Below are positions 1 through 9,428 of a stretch of DNA of 64,000 nt, piece by piece (within the stretch, counting starts at the first letter, position 1; every line of letters begins with the position of its first letter). Made by a program: the position numbers and the translations under genes. The notes under the pieces are model-generated. The model ran no database searches. It was not told the origin of the DNA and saw only the letters and a list, made by a program, of their open reading frames with translations. Location: positions 301,501-365,500 of the forward strand of contig NZ_CP073748.1 in the NCBI RefSeq assembly GCF_024398035.1. Direction: 5' to 3'. Origin of the DNA: Kordiimonas sp. SCSIO 12603 (lineage in GTDB: Bacteria > Pseudomonadota > Alphaproteobacteria > Sphingomonadales > Kordiimonadaceae).

Positions 1-534
1 CAGGTAGCGGCAGCTGGCGCACGAGTAACCAGTGTGGACCGTTCAAAGAATCGCCTTAAAAGACTCGATGCTAATTTGAGTCGTACCGGCCTTAAAGCTG
101 AAGTACATGCCGCAGATGCCTCCACTTTCACGCCGGGCACACCTGTAGATCATATCCTTCTTGATGCCCCGTGCAGCGCCACCGGTACCCTGCGCCGTAA
201 TCCAGATGTGATCTGGACCAAAGCACCCGAAGATGTTGCCAAGCTGGCAGCACTCCAGAGCCGTATCCTTGATCATGCCTTCGAGATGCTACCTGTGGGC
301 GGCACTATGGTTTACTGCGTATGTTCTATTGAAGACAGTGAAGGCAAAGGGCAGATTGCTCAATTCCTTGAACGAACCAAACAAGCTGAGCGTACGGCAA
401 TTACAAAAGATGAGCTTGGCGGTTTGGACGAGTTAATTACCCCTGATGGCGACCTTTTATGCTTCCCCTCAATTATGGCAGATAAAGGCGGTATGGATGG
501 TTTTTATGCAGCACGTATAAGAAAGCTGAAATAA
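1..534 (+). CDS. rsmB: 16S rRNA (cytosine-C5) methyltransferase RsmB, 3' part
   Basis: C-terminal part of an RsmB/Sun-type methyltransferase, which makes m5C967 in 16S rRNA with S-adenosylmethionine. The reading frame is open from base 1, so the start lies outside the window. The fragment contains the Rossmann acidic strand (VTSVDRS), motif IV LLDAPCSATGTLRRNPD with its PCS cysteine, and the motif VI region VYCVCSIEDSEG with the second cysteine; this cysteine pair is the family's catalytic signature. The C terminus is complete (FYAARIRKLK). rpe follows 70 bp later on the same strand. The rsmB, rpe, heparinase-like, purH order is one I know from alphaproteobacteria. Confidence 0.93.
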   Translation, partial: QVAAAGARVTSVDRSKNRLKRLDANLSRTGLKAEVHAADASTFTPGTPVDHILLDAPCSATGTLRRNPDVIWTKAPEDVAKLAALQSRILDHAFEMLPVGGTMVYCVCSIEDSEGKGQIAQFLERTKQAERTAITKDELGGLDELITPDGDLLCFPSIMADKGGMDGFYAARIRKLK

Positions 535-604
535 CCGCTAAAATATTGATCTCTTGGCCGCTCAGTCCCTTGCGGGATGCGGCATGAACTGATATGGAAA
601 CCCC

Positions 605-1267
605 ATGCAGAAACCAATCAGAATCGCACCGTCCATCCTGTCCGCTGATTTTGCGAAACTGGGTGAAGAAGTTAGAGCAATTGACGCCGCTGGCGCCGAT
701 TACATCCATATTGATGTTATGGATGGCCACTTTGTGCCGAACATTACTATCGGACCCGATGTTGTAAAAGCACTTCGCCCACATAGTGACAAAGTGTTTG
801 ATGTGCATCTGATGATCGAACCTGTTGACCCATATATTGAAGCTTTTGCAAAAGCTGGTGCTGATATTATCACCGCTCATGTAGAAGCGGGTGCTCATAC
901 CCACAGAACACTTCAGGCAATCAAAGCGCAAGGGGTGAAAGCGGGTATTTCGCTAAACCCTTCTACCCCAGAGACCACTATTGATTATCTCTATGAAGAG
1001 CTTGATCTGATCCTTGTTATGTCTGTGAACCCTGGCTTCGGCGGTCAGTCTTTCATTACAAGCCAACTACGTAAACTTGAAGCGATCCGCAAACGTATTG
1101 ATCAGCTTGGTCTGGATATTGACCTACAGGTTGATGGCGGCGTAAACCGAGAAACAGCTCGTCAGGTTATAAGCGCTGGGGCCGATGTATTAGTTGCAGG
1201 GAGCGCTACCTTTAAAGGCGGGCCTGATATGTATGCAGAAAATATCCGCACTATCCGAGGCGAATAA
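605..1267 (+). CDS. rpe: Ribulose-phosphate 3-epimerase
   Basis: Interconverts D-ribulose 5-phosphate and D-xylulose 5-phosphate in the cytosolic pentose phosphate pathway. The 220-residue length is normal for this TIM-barrel family. Signatures in order: [14 protein letters not shown] near the N terminus, [16 protein letters not shown] with metal and catalytic residues, [21 protein letters not shown] and the phosphate-binding LQVDGGVN and [11 protein letters not shown] strands. All expected catalytic Asp and His residues appear present. The heparinase II/III-like gene follows 22 bp later, so the two are probably cotranscribed. Confidence 0.97.
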   Translation: MQKPIRIAPSILSADFAKLGEEVRAIDAAGADYIHIDVMDGHFVPNITIGPDVVKALRPHSDKVFDVHLMIEPVDPYIEAFAKAGADIITAHVEAGAHTHRTLQAIKAQGVKAGISLNPSTPETTIDYLYEELDLILVMSVNPGFGGQSFITSQLRKLEAIRKRIDQLGLDIDLQVDGGVNRETARQVISAGADVLVAGSATFKGGPDMYAENIRTIRGE

Positions 1268-1289
1268 GATTTAGGGGGAAGAGGTACCA

Positions 1290-3029
1290 ATGAACGCGGC
1301 CGACAAAATCGCTGGTTTTGCCGCAAGCGCACCTCTTTCGCGCAGCACCTTAAGGCGTGCGCCATCCTCAGGGTTTTTATCAAAATCCTTCAAGAAAATG
1401 GGGCGCTCTATTCGTGAATGGGGTTACGGCAATAGCCTGTACGAACAGCGCCTTAAAGGTCGTCATCCCGTTCAACTCCTTGGCAGTCCTGATGATCCGG
1501 CACCGGGCAATGCTATGCTCGCATCCGCTATTTATGGTGGTGATCTTCTGCATGACGGTGAAAAGCACAAACTGCACGAAGCCTTCTGGCTACATATTGG
1601 AGACAAAGCCAGCAAAGCTTATCATAATTATGCCCACAGCTTTCACTGGCTACAGGATTTAGCGCAATCCGGCGATCAAGCCAAAGCCAGAGATGCCGCT
1701 GAAACCATTCTCGGATGGTGGATTCCGGTGGGCGAGCAGTGGCACAAAGATATCTGGGCCGCAGAAATTCTTGCACGCCGTCTTATCAACTGGCTGGCAC
1801 ACGCTCCCCTCATCATGTCATCTCTTGATCTGATTTACCGATCGAAGGTACTTCATTCCATGGCAAGGCAAACCCGCCATTTGATGCGTACATGCGGAGA
1901 CGTAGAACCGGGCCTTCCAGAAATTTATACAGCCACCGCCTTAACACTTGCAGGGCTTCTCCTTCCAGGTGGAGAGAGCTGGCGTGCAAAAGGTGTGCGT
2001 ACACTTGAAACCAAGATCAAAGCATTTGTACTACCTGATGGTGGCACAATAAGCCATAACCCGGCTGATGCGATCCGCTGCATGCAACTGCTTATCCTTG
2101 TTCGTGGCGCTTATATTGATACCGATAATGATCTGCCATCATGGGTTCAGATCACGCTCGACAGGCTAGCGCCTTATGTACGTGCCATGCGCCATGCAGA
2201 TGGTAGTTTTGCTCAGATTGGTGGTGTTTCGGCGGAAGGAAGTTTTGGGGTAGATTCCATCCTCCTCGCCAGCGAAGCCAAAGGTAAGGCCATTGAAAAC
2301 TCCACGCATTCAGGCATCCAACGTATCAGCATAGGGCAAAGCACACTTGTAATGGACTGCAGCCCACCACCCTCTCAACAGCTTTCAAAAAAGGCACACG
2401 CAAGCACTGGATCTTTTGAATTCTCTGTCGGGCAAGACCGTTTGGTTGTGAACATGGGTCCCGCTAAATTAGATGGGCCACTCTCGGAACTCGGCGCTAT
2501 GGCGCGTTCAACCGCTGCTCATTCAGCACTTGTTATTTCAGATACAAACAGCAGCCGCATTCTGGATGACGGCACCATCGGCAAAGGTGTAAGTGAAACT
2601 CTTACGCTAAGAGAAAGCACAGAAGACAGTACCACCGCTAAACTAACCCATGATGGTTATTTAAAGCGCTTTGGGGTAAAGCACGAACGTTCAGTCACAC
2701 TTTCAAACAGTGGTAAACAACTAAGCGGTACAGACAGACTTTTTGGCCCAAAACTTAAAAAATTAGGTGGCGCCTCAATAGCTATCAGGTTCCATTTGCA
2801 CCCATCTGTTGAAGCGCTTAAGGCACCAGATGGCCGCATCACGCTTGAAAGCAAAAACGGCCGCGTCTGGATTTTTGATGTGGATGAAGGCACAGCTGAG
2901 ATTGAGGAAAGCCTCTATCTCAAAAAGCCGGACAGCCCAGCAAATTCCCGGCAAATCGTTGTACGGGTTCCTGTTAAGGAAAAAACAACGCCCATCTGTA
3001 GATGGGTATTTAGTGAAATGGATACATAA
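1290..3029 (+). CDS. Heparinase II/III-like protein
   Basis: A 579-residue protein of the heparinase II/III-like family found next to rsmB and purH in alphaproteobacteria. The N-terminal half (about residues 90-330) is the all-helical part rich in Trp and His (SFHWLQDLAQ, HKDIWAAEILARRLINWL, DGGTISHNPADAIRC). The C-terminal half (about 345-575) is the beta-rich lyase-like domain (FEFSVGQDRLVVNMG, AHSALVISDTNSSRI). No signal peptide is evident, which is odd for a secreted lyase and argues for an intracellular or envelope role. A GGGGGAAGAGG ribosome site supports the start. The true substrate is unknown; heparin is unlikely. Confidence 0.85.
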   Translation: MNAADKIAGFAASAPLSRSTLRRAPSSGFLSKSFKKMGRSIREWGYGNSLYEQRLKGRHPVQLLGSPDDPAPGNAMLASAIYGGDLLHDGEKHKLHEAFWLHIGDKASKAYHNYAHSFHWLQDLAQSGDQAKARDAAETILGWWIPVGEQWHKDIWAAEILARRLINWLAHAPLIMSSLDLIYRSKVLHSMARQTRHLMRTCGDVEPGLPEIYTATALTLAGLLLPGGESWRAKGVRTLETKIKAFVLPDGGTISHNPADAIRCMQLLILVRGAYIDTDNDLPSWVQITLDRLAPYVRAMRHADGSFAQIGGVSAEGSFGVDSILLASEAKGKAIENSTHSGIQRISIGQSTLVMDCSPPPSQQLSKKAHASTGSFEFSVGQDRLVVNMGPAKLDGPLSELGAMARSTAAHSALVISDTNSSRILDDGTIGKGVSETLTLRESTEDSTTAKLTHDGYLKRFGVKHERSVTLSNSGKQLSGTDRLFGPKLKKLGGASIAIRFHLHPSVEALKAPDGRITLESKNGRVWIFDVDEGTAEIEESLYLKKPDSPANSRQIVVRVPVKEKTTPICRWVFSEMDT

Positions 3030-3086
3030 CTCGCAGCTTGGGAGCGGGTTCAGTGTCCAAACAATGTGAAGTAAGGCACAGTAAAA

Positions 3087-4667
3087 ATGACTAAAGTCAC
3101 TATCAAACGCGCTCTCCTCTCTGTTTCAGATAAAACGGGGCTTCTGGAACTTGGGCAGGCGCTAGCTGATATCGGCGCAGAAATCCTCTCCACCGGCGGC
3201 TCTGCCAAAGTTCTGCGTGATGCTGGTATTCCAGTTAAAGAAGTTGCAGACCATACGGGCTTTCCTGAAATGATGGATGGTCGTGTAAAAACACTACATC
3301 CTAAAATTCATGGTGGCCTTTTGGCGCTTAGAGATAATGATGATCATGTAGCCGCTATGGATACGCACGAAATTGGTGCGATTGATCTGGTTGCCATCAA
3401 CCTTTATCCGTTTGAAGCCACAGTAGCTTCGGGCGCTGATTTCGCCACCTGCATTGAAAATATCGATATTGGTGGGCCTGCGATGGTACGTTCCGCGGCT
3501 AAGAACCACGGCTTTGTAACCATCATCACAGACCCTGTTGATTACACAGCGGTTATTGATGAAATCAAAGCTGAAGGCGGCACCACACTAGACACCCGCC
3601 GCAAATTGGCTGCTAAAGCCTACAGCCGTACGGGCTCTTATGACGCTGCGATTGCACAGTGGTTTGCTGAGCAGAACGGTGAAACATTCCCAGACCGTAT
3701 GCCGTTTGCAGGCAGCAAGGTTCAGGAATGCCGCTACGGTGAAAACCCACACCAATCAGCGGCTTTCTATAAAAACGCTGAAGACCGGCCTGGCATTGCA
3801 ACAGCAACCCAGCATCAAGGGAAAGAACTTTCCTATAATAACCTCAATGATACAGATGCGGCCTTTGAGCTGGTAAGCGAGTTTGATCCATCTGTTCCAA
3901 CGGTTGCTATTATCAAACATGCGAACCCGTGCGGTGTTGCGATGGGTAATACGCTTAAGAGCGCCTACGAGAAAGCACTGAAGTGTGATCCGGTTTCTGC
4001 CTTTGGCGGTATTGTGGCCCTGAACGGCACGCTAGACGCTGAAACCGCAACAGAGATTGTGAAAGTATTCACTGAAGTGATTATCGCGCCTGACGTAACA
4101 GACGATGCCAAAGCCATTATTGCAGCGAAAAAGAACCTGCGCCTCCTTACAACGGGCGGTCTTGCAGACCCTGAGCAATCAGCCAAGATGGTTAAATCTG
4201 TCTCCGGTGGGTATCTGGTTCAGAACCGCGACACTGGCCGCATCTCTAAAGATGATCTGAAAGTGGTAACAAAACGCCAACCAACAGATGCTGAATTAAC
4301 AGATATGCTGTTTGCTTTCCAGGTTGGCAAACACGTGAAATCAAATGCTATCGTTTATGTGCGTGACGGCATGACAGTAGGCATTGGTGCAGGGCAGATG
4401 AACCGCCGTGACAGCAGCCGTATTGCTGCGATCCGTGCGGGTGAAGCAGCTGAGATGGCCAGGGATGCTGAGAGCCTTGCCAAAGGTTCAGTGGTAGCAT
4501 CTGATGCATTCTTCCCATTCGCTGACGGCCTTCTAGCCGCAGCTGAGGCTGGTGCAACAGCCGTAATCCAGCCGGGCGGTAGTATGCGCGACCAGGAAGT
4601 TATTGATGCTGCAGATGAAGCAGGCCTCGCTATGGTCTTCACCAGTATGCGCCATTTCCGCCACTAA
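3087..4667 (+). CDS. purH: Bifunctional AICAR formyltransferase/IMP cyclohydrolase
   Basis: Catalyses the last two steps of de novo purine synthesis, AICAR to FAICAR (with 10-formyl-THF) to IMP. The 526-residue length is typical. The N-terminal MGS-like cyclohydrolase domain (about 1-195) begins [17 protein letters not shown] and contains [15 protein letters not shown]. The transformylase domain (about 200-526) contains [13 protein letters not shown], the catalytic segment [11 protein letters not shown], and [14 protein letters not shown]. It ends in SMRHFRH as usual. A GNAT gene starts 1 bp after the stop, indicating translational coupling. Confidence 0.98.
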   Translation: MTKVTIKRALLSVSDKTGLLELGQALADIGAEILSTGGSAKVLRDAGIPVKEVADHTGFPEMMDGRVKTLHPKIHGGLLALRDNDDHVAAMDTHEIGAIDLVAINLYPFEATVASGADFATCIENIDIGGPAMVRSAAKNHGFVTIITDPVDYTAVIDEIKAEGGTTLDTRRKLAAKAYSRTGSYDAAIAQWFAEQNGETFPDRMPFAGSKVQECRYGENPHQSAAFYKNAEDRPGIATATQHQGKELSYNNLNDTDAAFELVSEFDPSVPTVAIIKHANPCGVAMGNTLKSAYEKALKCDPVSAFGGIVALNGTLDAETATEIVKVFTEVIIAPDVTDDAKAIIAAKKNLRLLTTGGLADPEQSAKMVKSVSGGYLVQNRDTGRISKDDLKVVTKRQPTDAELTDMLFAFQVGKHVKSNAIVYVRDGMTVGIGAGQMNRRDSSRIAAIRAGEAAEMARDAESLAKGSVVASDAFFPFADGLLAAAEAGATAVIQPGGSMRDQEVIDAADEAGLAMVFTSMRHFRH

Positions 4668-4668
4668 T

Positions 4669-5115
4669 ATGGCGGTGCTCAATATCAGAAATGCGGATGA
4701 AGGTGATCTCGCCTTCATCCTGAAACTTGAAGCTTCGCCAAATGGTAACTTTGTACATGGCGATAACCTTGAAACACACCAACGGCAAATAGTTGATAAG
4801 GATTTCATCTATCTGATTGGTGAAGTTGGTGGCGATCGTGCCGGCTATGCCATTCTGGTAAAACACGCCGATAATATAGTTGAATGGCGCCGTATTATGG
4901 TTGCTAAAACCGGAGGCGGTATTGGCTCTCGCTTTATGCAGGAAACAATCACACATATATTCAGCACAGATACCAAAACCATCAAACTTGATGTTTATTC
5001 AGACAACGAGCGCGCACGTCATCTATATAGCAGACTTGGTTTTCAAGAAACCCATACATCACCCTGCCACCGGGATAAAAACCGAACACTGGTATTTATG
5101 GAATTATCTGCTTAA
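4669..5115 (+). CDS. GNAT family N-acetyltransferase
   Basis: A 148-residue protein with the GNAT acyl-CoA fold. The start chosen is the ATG one base after the purH stop (MAVLNIRNADEGDL); an in-frame ATG further upstream would overlap purH by 65 bp and add residues unlike the family. The N-terminal strand LNIRNADEGDLAFILKLE is typical. The acetyl-CoA loop is weak (VAKTGGGIGSRFM), and the C-terminal NERARHLYSRLGFQETHT is a clear GNAT motif B. Substrate cannot be inferred; coupling to purH may only reflect expression. Confidence 0.85.
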   Translation: MAVLNIRNADEGDLAFILKLEASPNGNFVHGDNLETHQRQIVDKDFIYLIGEVGGDRAGYAILVKHADNIVEWRRIMVAKTGGGIGSRFMQETITHIFSTDTKTIKLDVYSDNERARHLYSRLGFQETHTSPCHRDKNRTLVFMELSA

Positions 5116-5165
5116 AGTGCCTCTAAAACAGGGCTATAAAAACGCTTTCGGAGTTACCTGCCAAC

Positions 5166-5789
5166 ATGAAACAATCGCTGATCATAATTGATGATTTTTT
5201 GCCAGATCCCTTCGTTCTGAGAAACGCAGCACTACAGCAAGAATACCCAACATATGATACTCCAACCATGTTTGCGGGGAGAAACTCTCAGTACCGCCAG
5301 AAGATTAATGGTTTTGACGAAAAAATAGCAGAAATTGTGGGCGAGCCTCTTGCCCTTGTACCCGGCAGTTCCTATCATAAATTCAGAATTGCCCTAGATG
5401 GGGAAAATGGTACCCACAGTGTACATATTGACCCCGCCCACTGGACCGTTATTCTCTATCTTACTCTACCCGAACACTGTGAAGACGGCACACACCTTTA
5501 CCAACATAGACCTACAGGACTAGACCATACACCTTGGTCTAAAAAAGAGTGGCAAGAAAGCAAATGGGATACACAGGACCAGGTTTGGTCAGATATTATT
5601 GAGCCTGATACCAATGATATGGATAAATGGGAAAAAACCATGACGGTCCCCATGCGCTTTAACCGCTTGATGATTTTCCGTCCTCAGCAATTTCATGATG
5701 CCGGTCGTAGCTTCGGAACATCACTGGAAAATGGTCGCTTAATCTATCTTAGCAGCTATACCAGCGTAAATGGCTTCCCCGACAAGTAA
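5166..5789 (+). CDS. DUF6445-like protein (possible 2OG/Fe(II) oxygenase-like fold)
   Basis: A 207-residue soluble protein resembling the DUF6445 family. It starts IIIDDFLPDPFVLRNAAL, the N terminus common in prolyl-hydroxylase-like and tryptophan-halogenase-associated proteins. Potential metal ligands are HID (about residues 87-89) and a later His in QQFHDAG (about 178). Between them lie VILYLTLPEHCEDGTHLY and an acidic, Trp-rich insert (about 110-160). The HxD...H arrangement suggests a jelly-roll iron site, but I cannot confirm activity. It sits 50 bp after the GNAT gene, same strand, with GGAG upstream of the ATG. Confidence 0.6.
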   Translation: MKQSLIIIDDFLPDPFVLRNAALQQEYPTYDTPTMFAGRNSQYRQKINGFDEKIAEIVGEPLALVPGSSYHKFRIALDGENGTHSVHIDPAHWTVILYLTLPEHCEDGTHLYQHRPTGLDHTPWSKKEWQESKWDTQDQVWSDIIEPDTNDMDKWEKTMTVPMRFNRLMIFRPQQFHDAGRSFGTSLENGRLIYLSSYTSVNGFPDK

Positions 5790-5877
5790 GGGCCTCTAAA
5801 CTGCAGCTTTACTTGAAATTTTCTTAATAAATCCCCACTTGTTATCCTTGCAGCATCATTCGGGAAGGGGAAATATA

Positions 5878-6267
5878 ATGGAAAGAAAAAGTCTGCCGTT
5901 TAAAATAACCGGCGCTTATGAAGGCTTCGCAGAAACCGAAGGTTTGCTACGGTTAGATAATACAAACATTACCCTCCAATTTCAAACAGTAGACGCTGTT
6001 TTTGGAATGATGAAATCAGCCATCAAGAATATCTCGATCTCTATTGATGAATTAGAAACAATTGAATTTCGCAAACGTTTCTGGGGTAATCACATCTTCA
6101 TGCATATCAGCAGGCTTGATTTGGCGCAGGCGCTACCCAGCCAATCCTCAAATCAGATCAAACTGAAAATCGCACGAGGCGACCGAACATTAGCTGAAGA
6201 TATGGTTCGCGCTATCAGGCTTCAACAATCAGAATATGAATATGATCAGGCTTTGAAAGCTTCTTGA
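5878..6267 (+). CDS. Hypothetical protein, PH-like
   Basis: A 129-residue protein of unknown function. The start was set at 5878, because GGGAAGGGGAA lies just upstream and the longer frame from 5839 adds an unlikely leader. The sequence alternates short strands (FKITGAYEGFAETEGLLRL, ITLQFQTVDAVFG, NISISIDELETIEFRKRFWG) and ends with a helix (LAEDMVRAIRLQQ), a pattern like small bacterial PH-domain proteins. There is no signal peptide or membrane segment. Its 3' end overlaps the convergent HIT gene by 22 bp. Confidence 0.65.
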   Translation: MERKSLPFKITGAYEGFAETEGLLRLDNTNITLQFQTVDAVFGMMKSAIKNISISIDELETIEFRKRFWGNHIFMHISRLDLAQALPSQSSNQIKLKIARGDRTLAEDMVRAIRLQQSEYEYDQALKAS

Positions 6268-6656
6268 AGCTCTTCAACAAGTGTTTTCAATGTGTCTTCT
6301 TCATAAGGTTTTCGAGGGTTAGCACCCCATATCGGCGCGGGCCATGCGGCATCTCCTTCAAACCGAGCAACGATATGGATATGCATCTGCGGCACCATAT
6401 TGCCAATATTGGCAATATTCAGCTTATGGGCGCTTGTCAGCTTTTCAAATCGCTCGGAAACAAAGGATATTTCCTTCAACAACTGCTGCTGTTGCTCCGC
6501 CGAAAGAGTATGTATTTCCCGAGCATTCTCCACCCGAGGCACAAGGTTAAGCCACGGATAATTAGCATCCTTCTGCAAGAGCAAATCACAAAGCTCAAGC
6601 TTCATAATAAAAATGGTATCTGCCGCAAGCTGCGGATGAAGCTCAAAATCTGTCAT
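6246..6656 (-). CDS. HIT domain protein
   Basis: A 136-residue histidine-triad family protein; members hydrolyse or transfer nucleoside monophosphates from dinucleoside polyphosphates or related substrates. The core NIGNMVPQMHIHIVARFEGD is present. The triad reads Q-x-H-x-H instead of H-x-H-x-H, a variant shared by a branch of Ap4A-hydrolase/GalT-like HIT proteins. The AWPAPIWG segment is also typical of that branch. The start MTDFEL was chosen because AAGGA lies 6 bases upstream; a longer form from 6698 is possible. It lies 60 bp downstream of the M20 peptidase, same strand. Confidence 0.85.
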   Translation of the reverse strand: MTDFELHPQLAADTIFIMKLELCDLLLQKDANYPWLNLVPRVENAREIHTLSAEQQQQLLKEISFVSERFEKLTSAHKLNIANIGNMVPQMHIHIVARFEGDAAWPAPIWGANPRKPYEEDTLKTLVEELQEAFKA

Positions 6657-6716
6657 CGACATTCCTTCTGCAATATGGTGAGGGTTATGCCTCGCCATAT
6701 TATCGCTTTCAAGAAT

Positions 6717-8186
6717 TTACTGGGCCGACCTACGGATCAGATCTTCAAAATACACAACCTGTGAAACCATAGCTTCCGTGCTGATTGCTTCGTTGGTACC
6801 GTGAATTTGCTTTAAGCCGTCCGGTTCAAACACAAATGGCATAAAACGGTACACATTATCAGCCACACTATAGTAATGCCGCGCATCTGTACCTTGCACG
6901 GTTAAGGTAGGCGCAACCGGGATAGGACCAAACACTTCCCGAATAGAGGCAGAAAGATCGGCATACCCTTCGGAGGATACAGACGACATGCTCGTGGCTT
7001 CACGCCCACCAAGCTTAGTGATTTCAACACGGTCATCATTGATGATATCGCGCGCACGGTCTACCACACCATCAACGGTATCTCGCGGATGGATACGGTA
7101 ATTCACATGCGCTTCACCATACTGAGGTAGTATATTGGTTTTGGTACCCGCCTGCATCATGGTGAAAGCCGTTGTTGTATGCATGAAGGCCGCAATTGTC
7201 GGGTTTTTCGAAAGTTCATTTTTCATAAGCGGCTTAGTTAGCCAAAGGTTCCCTATCACCAACCTATTCTGAAAATTCATCTGGGACGCCATAGCTGTAA
7301 ACATACGCTCGAGCGTATCATCAAGCACCAACGGATATTGGTTTTCAGTAACCGCAACACCCGCAGCAGCAGCAATACTGGCAGCAGTATAATCCTTAGG
7401 TGCGCTTGAATGCCCGCCTTCTTCGGTGGCAGAGAACTTAAGAGTGACAGAACCTTTTTCACCAAGTGAGATAAGAGCGATTGGAGAGTTCACACCGGGG
7501 ATAATACCGTCCACCATCGCAGACCCTTCATCCACCGCCCAATCAAGCTGAACACCACGTTCCTTAAGGCGCGCTGCCATCATGGCGGCACCTTTATCAC
7601 CGCCCAGCTCTTCATCATGACCAAACATGAAATAGATATCTCGATCTGGCTCAAACCCCGCCTTCACAAGCCGCTCTGCCGCTTCAAGAAGCGCCATCAG
7701 CATACCTTTATCATCCACAGCCCCTCGGCCCCAAATAACACCTCTTTCATCAATTGTGCCAGCATATGGCGGGTGTACCCAATCCTTCAGGCCAAACTCC
7801 GGCACAGGCACAACATCCATATGACCAAGAAAGGCAATTGGTTTTTTAGAACCACCTGCTTTGCCAGGCCAACGGTACATAAGCGAATAATCGCTCACCA
7901 ACTCCCGTTCCATCACACCGTGCGCCGCAGGGAAAGTTTCTTCAAGGAAAGCATGGAAGCCCGTAAAGGCTTCATGATCAGGTGCAACACTGAGACTTTG
8001 GCTAATGGTCTTAAACGTAATTGCTTTGGAAAGGTTTTCTGCGATCTGCGTGGTCTCCGCCTCACTAAGGGTCGGCAAAGTGATTTTTACGGGCTGTGCT
8101 GCAGGGAAAAATAGAAAGGTCCGGGAAACGGTAAAAATCATCAACCCGAGAATAATATAAAGTAGATATTTAAGCGCTTTCATCAT
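6717..8186 (-). CDS. M20 family metallopeptidase, membrane-anchored
   Basis: A 489-residue zinc dipeptidase/carboxypeptidase of the M20 family, close in organisation to PM20D1/CPS1-like enzymes. An N-terminal hydrophobic segment (about 5-27) suggests a signal anchor and a periplasmic catalytic domain. Metal ligands are visible: His in AFLGHMDVVPV, Asp in GRGAVDDKGM, the Glu pair in GHDEELGG, and a late His in KQIHGTNEAIS. A dimerisation domain lies around 235-385. GGGGAGG precedes two adjacent ATG codons; the second may be the real start. The physiological substrate is unknown. Confidence 0.92.
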   Translation of the reverse strand: MMKALKYLLYIILGLMIFTVSRTFLFFPAAQPVKITLPTLSEAETTQIAENLSKAITFKTISQSLSVAPDHEAFTGFHAFLEETFPAAHGVMERELVSDYSLMYRWPGKAGGSKKPIAFLGHMDVVPVPEFGLKDWVHPPYAGTIDERGVIWGRGAVDDKGMLMALLEAAERLVKAGFEPDRDIYFMFGHDEELGGDKGAAMMAARLKERGVQLDWAVDEGSAMVDGIIPGVNSPIALISLGEKGSVTLKFSATEEGGHSSAPKDYTAASIAAAAGVAVTENQYPLVLDDTLERMFTAMASQMNFQNRLVIGNLWLTKPLMKNELSKNPTIAAFMHTTTAFTMMQAGTKTNILPQYGEAHVNYRIHPRDTVDGVVDRARDIINDDRVEITKLGGREATSMSSVSSEGYADLSASIREVFGPIPVAPTLTVQGTDARHYYSVADNVYRFMPFVFEPDGLKQIHGTNEAISTEAMVSQVVYFEDLIRRSAQ

Positions 8187-8265
8187 GTCCTCCCCATAAG
8201 CGATGCCTATGGGGATATGAAATCGCTCAATTCAGTGAAATTGCAAGCTTTAGATGCGTGAAGCG

Positions 8266-8697
8266 CTATTTAACTGCCGCAATGCACTCAACTTCAACTC
8301 TCGCACCCGCTGGCACACCGCCAATACCAACCGCACTACGCGCTGGCCGGAAACCCGGTTCAAAATACTGAGTATAGACCTTATTAAAATCACCCCACTC
8401 GGCGACATCCTTTAGAAAAGCTGTACATTTCACCACATGTTTCATTGAAGAACCGTGGTTATCCACCAGCGTTTTTATACTCTTCATAATATTGTGGGTT
8501 TGGGCAGTAATACCTTCAGGCAGTTTGCGATTTTCATCATAACCCAGCTGGCCCGATAGATAGAGCGTATTACCGTGCTGCACCACTGGCGTGTAGGGTG
8601 CGTTGGGGTTCGCTGAAGAATGATGGATAACTTTATCACCTGCGTATGCTGTAGATGCTACACCTAAGCTAAGCGCCAGAATAAGTGCTTTATACAT
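8266..8697 (-). CDS. Exported RidA family protein
   Basis: A 143-residue RidA/YjgF family protein. RidA members typically hydrolyse reactive enamine/imine intermediates in the cytosol. The core is recognisable: VQHGNTLYLSGQLGY, HNIMKSIKTLVDNHGSS, VVKCTAFLKDV and the C-terminal ARSAVGIGGVPAGARVEVECIA, which carries the usual substrate-binding Arg and Glu. The first 19 residues (MYKALILALSLGVASTAYA) form a clean signal peptide ending in AYA, so the protein is probably periplasmic. CGAGGGG lies upstream of the ATG. Confidence 0.9.
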   Translation of the reverse strand: MYKALILALSLGVASTAYAGDKVIHHSSANPNAPYTPVVQHGNTLYLSGQLGYDENRKLPEGITAQTHNIMKSIKTLVDNHGSSMKHVVKCTAFLKDVAEWGDFNKVYTQYFEPGFRPARSAVGIGGVPAGARVEVECIAAVK

Positions 8698-8774
8698 AAT
8701 ATTTGCCCCTCGATATCTATTATTGAGGGGACAATATCACACTCACTTCCGCATGCCTTTCACATTTAAGAGAA

Positions 8775-9428
8775 TTAGATAGTTTTCTCTTTAAACAGGC
8801 AGATATCAGTGAGCTTACATTTTGCGCAGTCTGGTTTGCGCGCTTTACAGATGTAGCGGCCCTGAAGGATCAGCCAGTGGTGCGCGTGCAGCTTAAATGG
8901 CTCAGGGATCACCTTCATCAGCGCATCTTCCACACGGTCCACATTCTTGCCCGGCGCGAGACCTGTACGGTTTGAAACCCGGAAAATATGTGTATCCACC
9001 GCGCACGTTGGCTGCCCAAACGCAATATTCAGCACCACATTGGCTGTTTTCCGGCCCACACCTGCAAGCGCCTGCAGTTCCTCAAGTGTTTCAGGAACCT
9101 GACTACCGTGCTTATCAATCAAATCCCGGCAGAGCTTGATTACATTCTCCGCTTTCGAGTTATAAAGCCCAATAGTTTTGATATATTTCTTCAGACCATC
9201 CACCCCAAGCGCATACATTTTCTCCGGCGTGTCTGCCACAGGCCAAAGATCTTTGGTGGCTTTGTTCACACCCACATCTGTTGCTTGCGCAGAAAGCACC
9301 ACAGCAACAAGAAGCGTGAATTCATTCACATAATCCAGTTCACCTTCAGGGTTAGGATTATCTTCAGCGAGACGATCAAAAAACTCAAAAATCTGCTTAC
9401 GGTTCAGCTTTGAATATTTACCAGCCAT
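8775..9428 (-). CDS. nth: Endonuclease III
   Basis: DNA glycosylase/AP lyase that removes oxidised pyrimidines in base-excision repair. The 217-residue length is usual. The helix-hairpin-helix LQALAGVGRKTANVVL carries the catalytic Lys, and CAVDTHIFRVSNR carries the catalytic Asp. The C-terminal [4Fe-4S] cluster is intact, with spacing C-x6-C-x2-C-x5-C (CKARKPDCAKCKLTDIC). The start ATG overlaps the upstream hydrolase stop as TGATG, so the two are translationally coupled. Confidence 0.98.
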   Translation of the reverse strand: MAGKYSKLNRKQIFEFFDRLAEDNPNPEGELDYVNEFTLLVAVVLSAQATDVGVNKATKDLWPVADTPEKMYALGVDGLKKYIKTIGLYNSKAENVIKLCRDLIDKHGSQVPETLEELQALAGVGRKTANVVLNIAFGQPTCAVDTHIFRVSNRTGLAPGKNVDRVEDALMKVIPEPFKLHAHHWLILQGRYICKARKPDCAKCKLTDICLFKEKTI

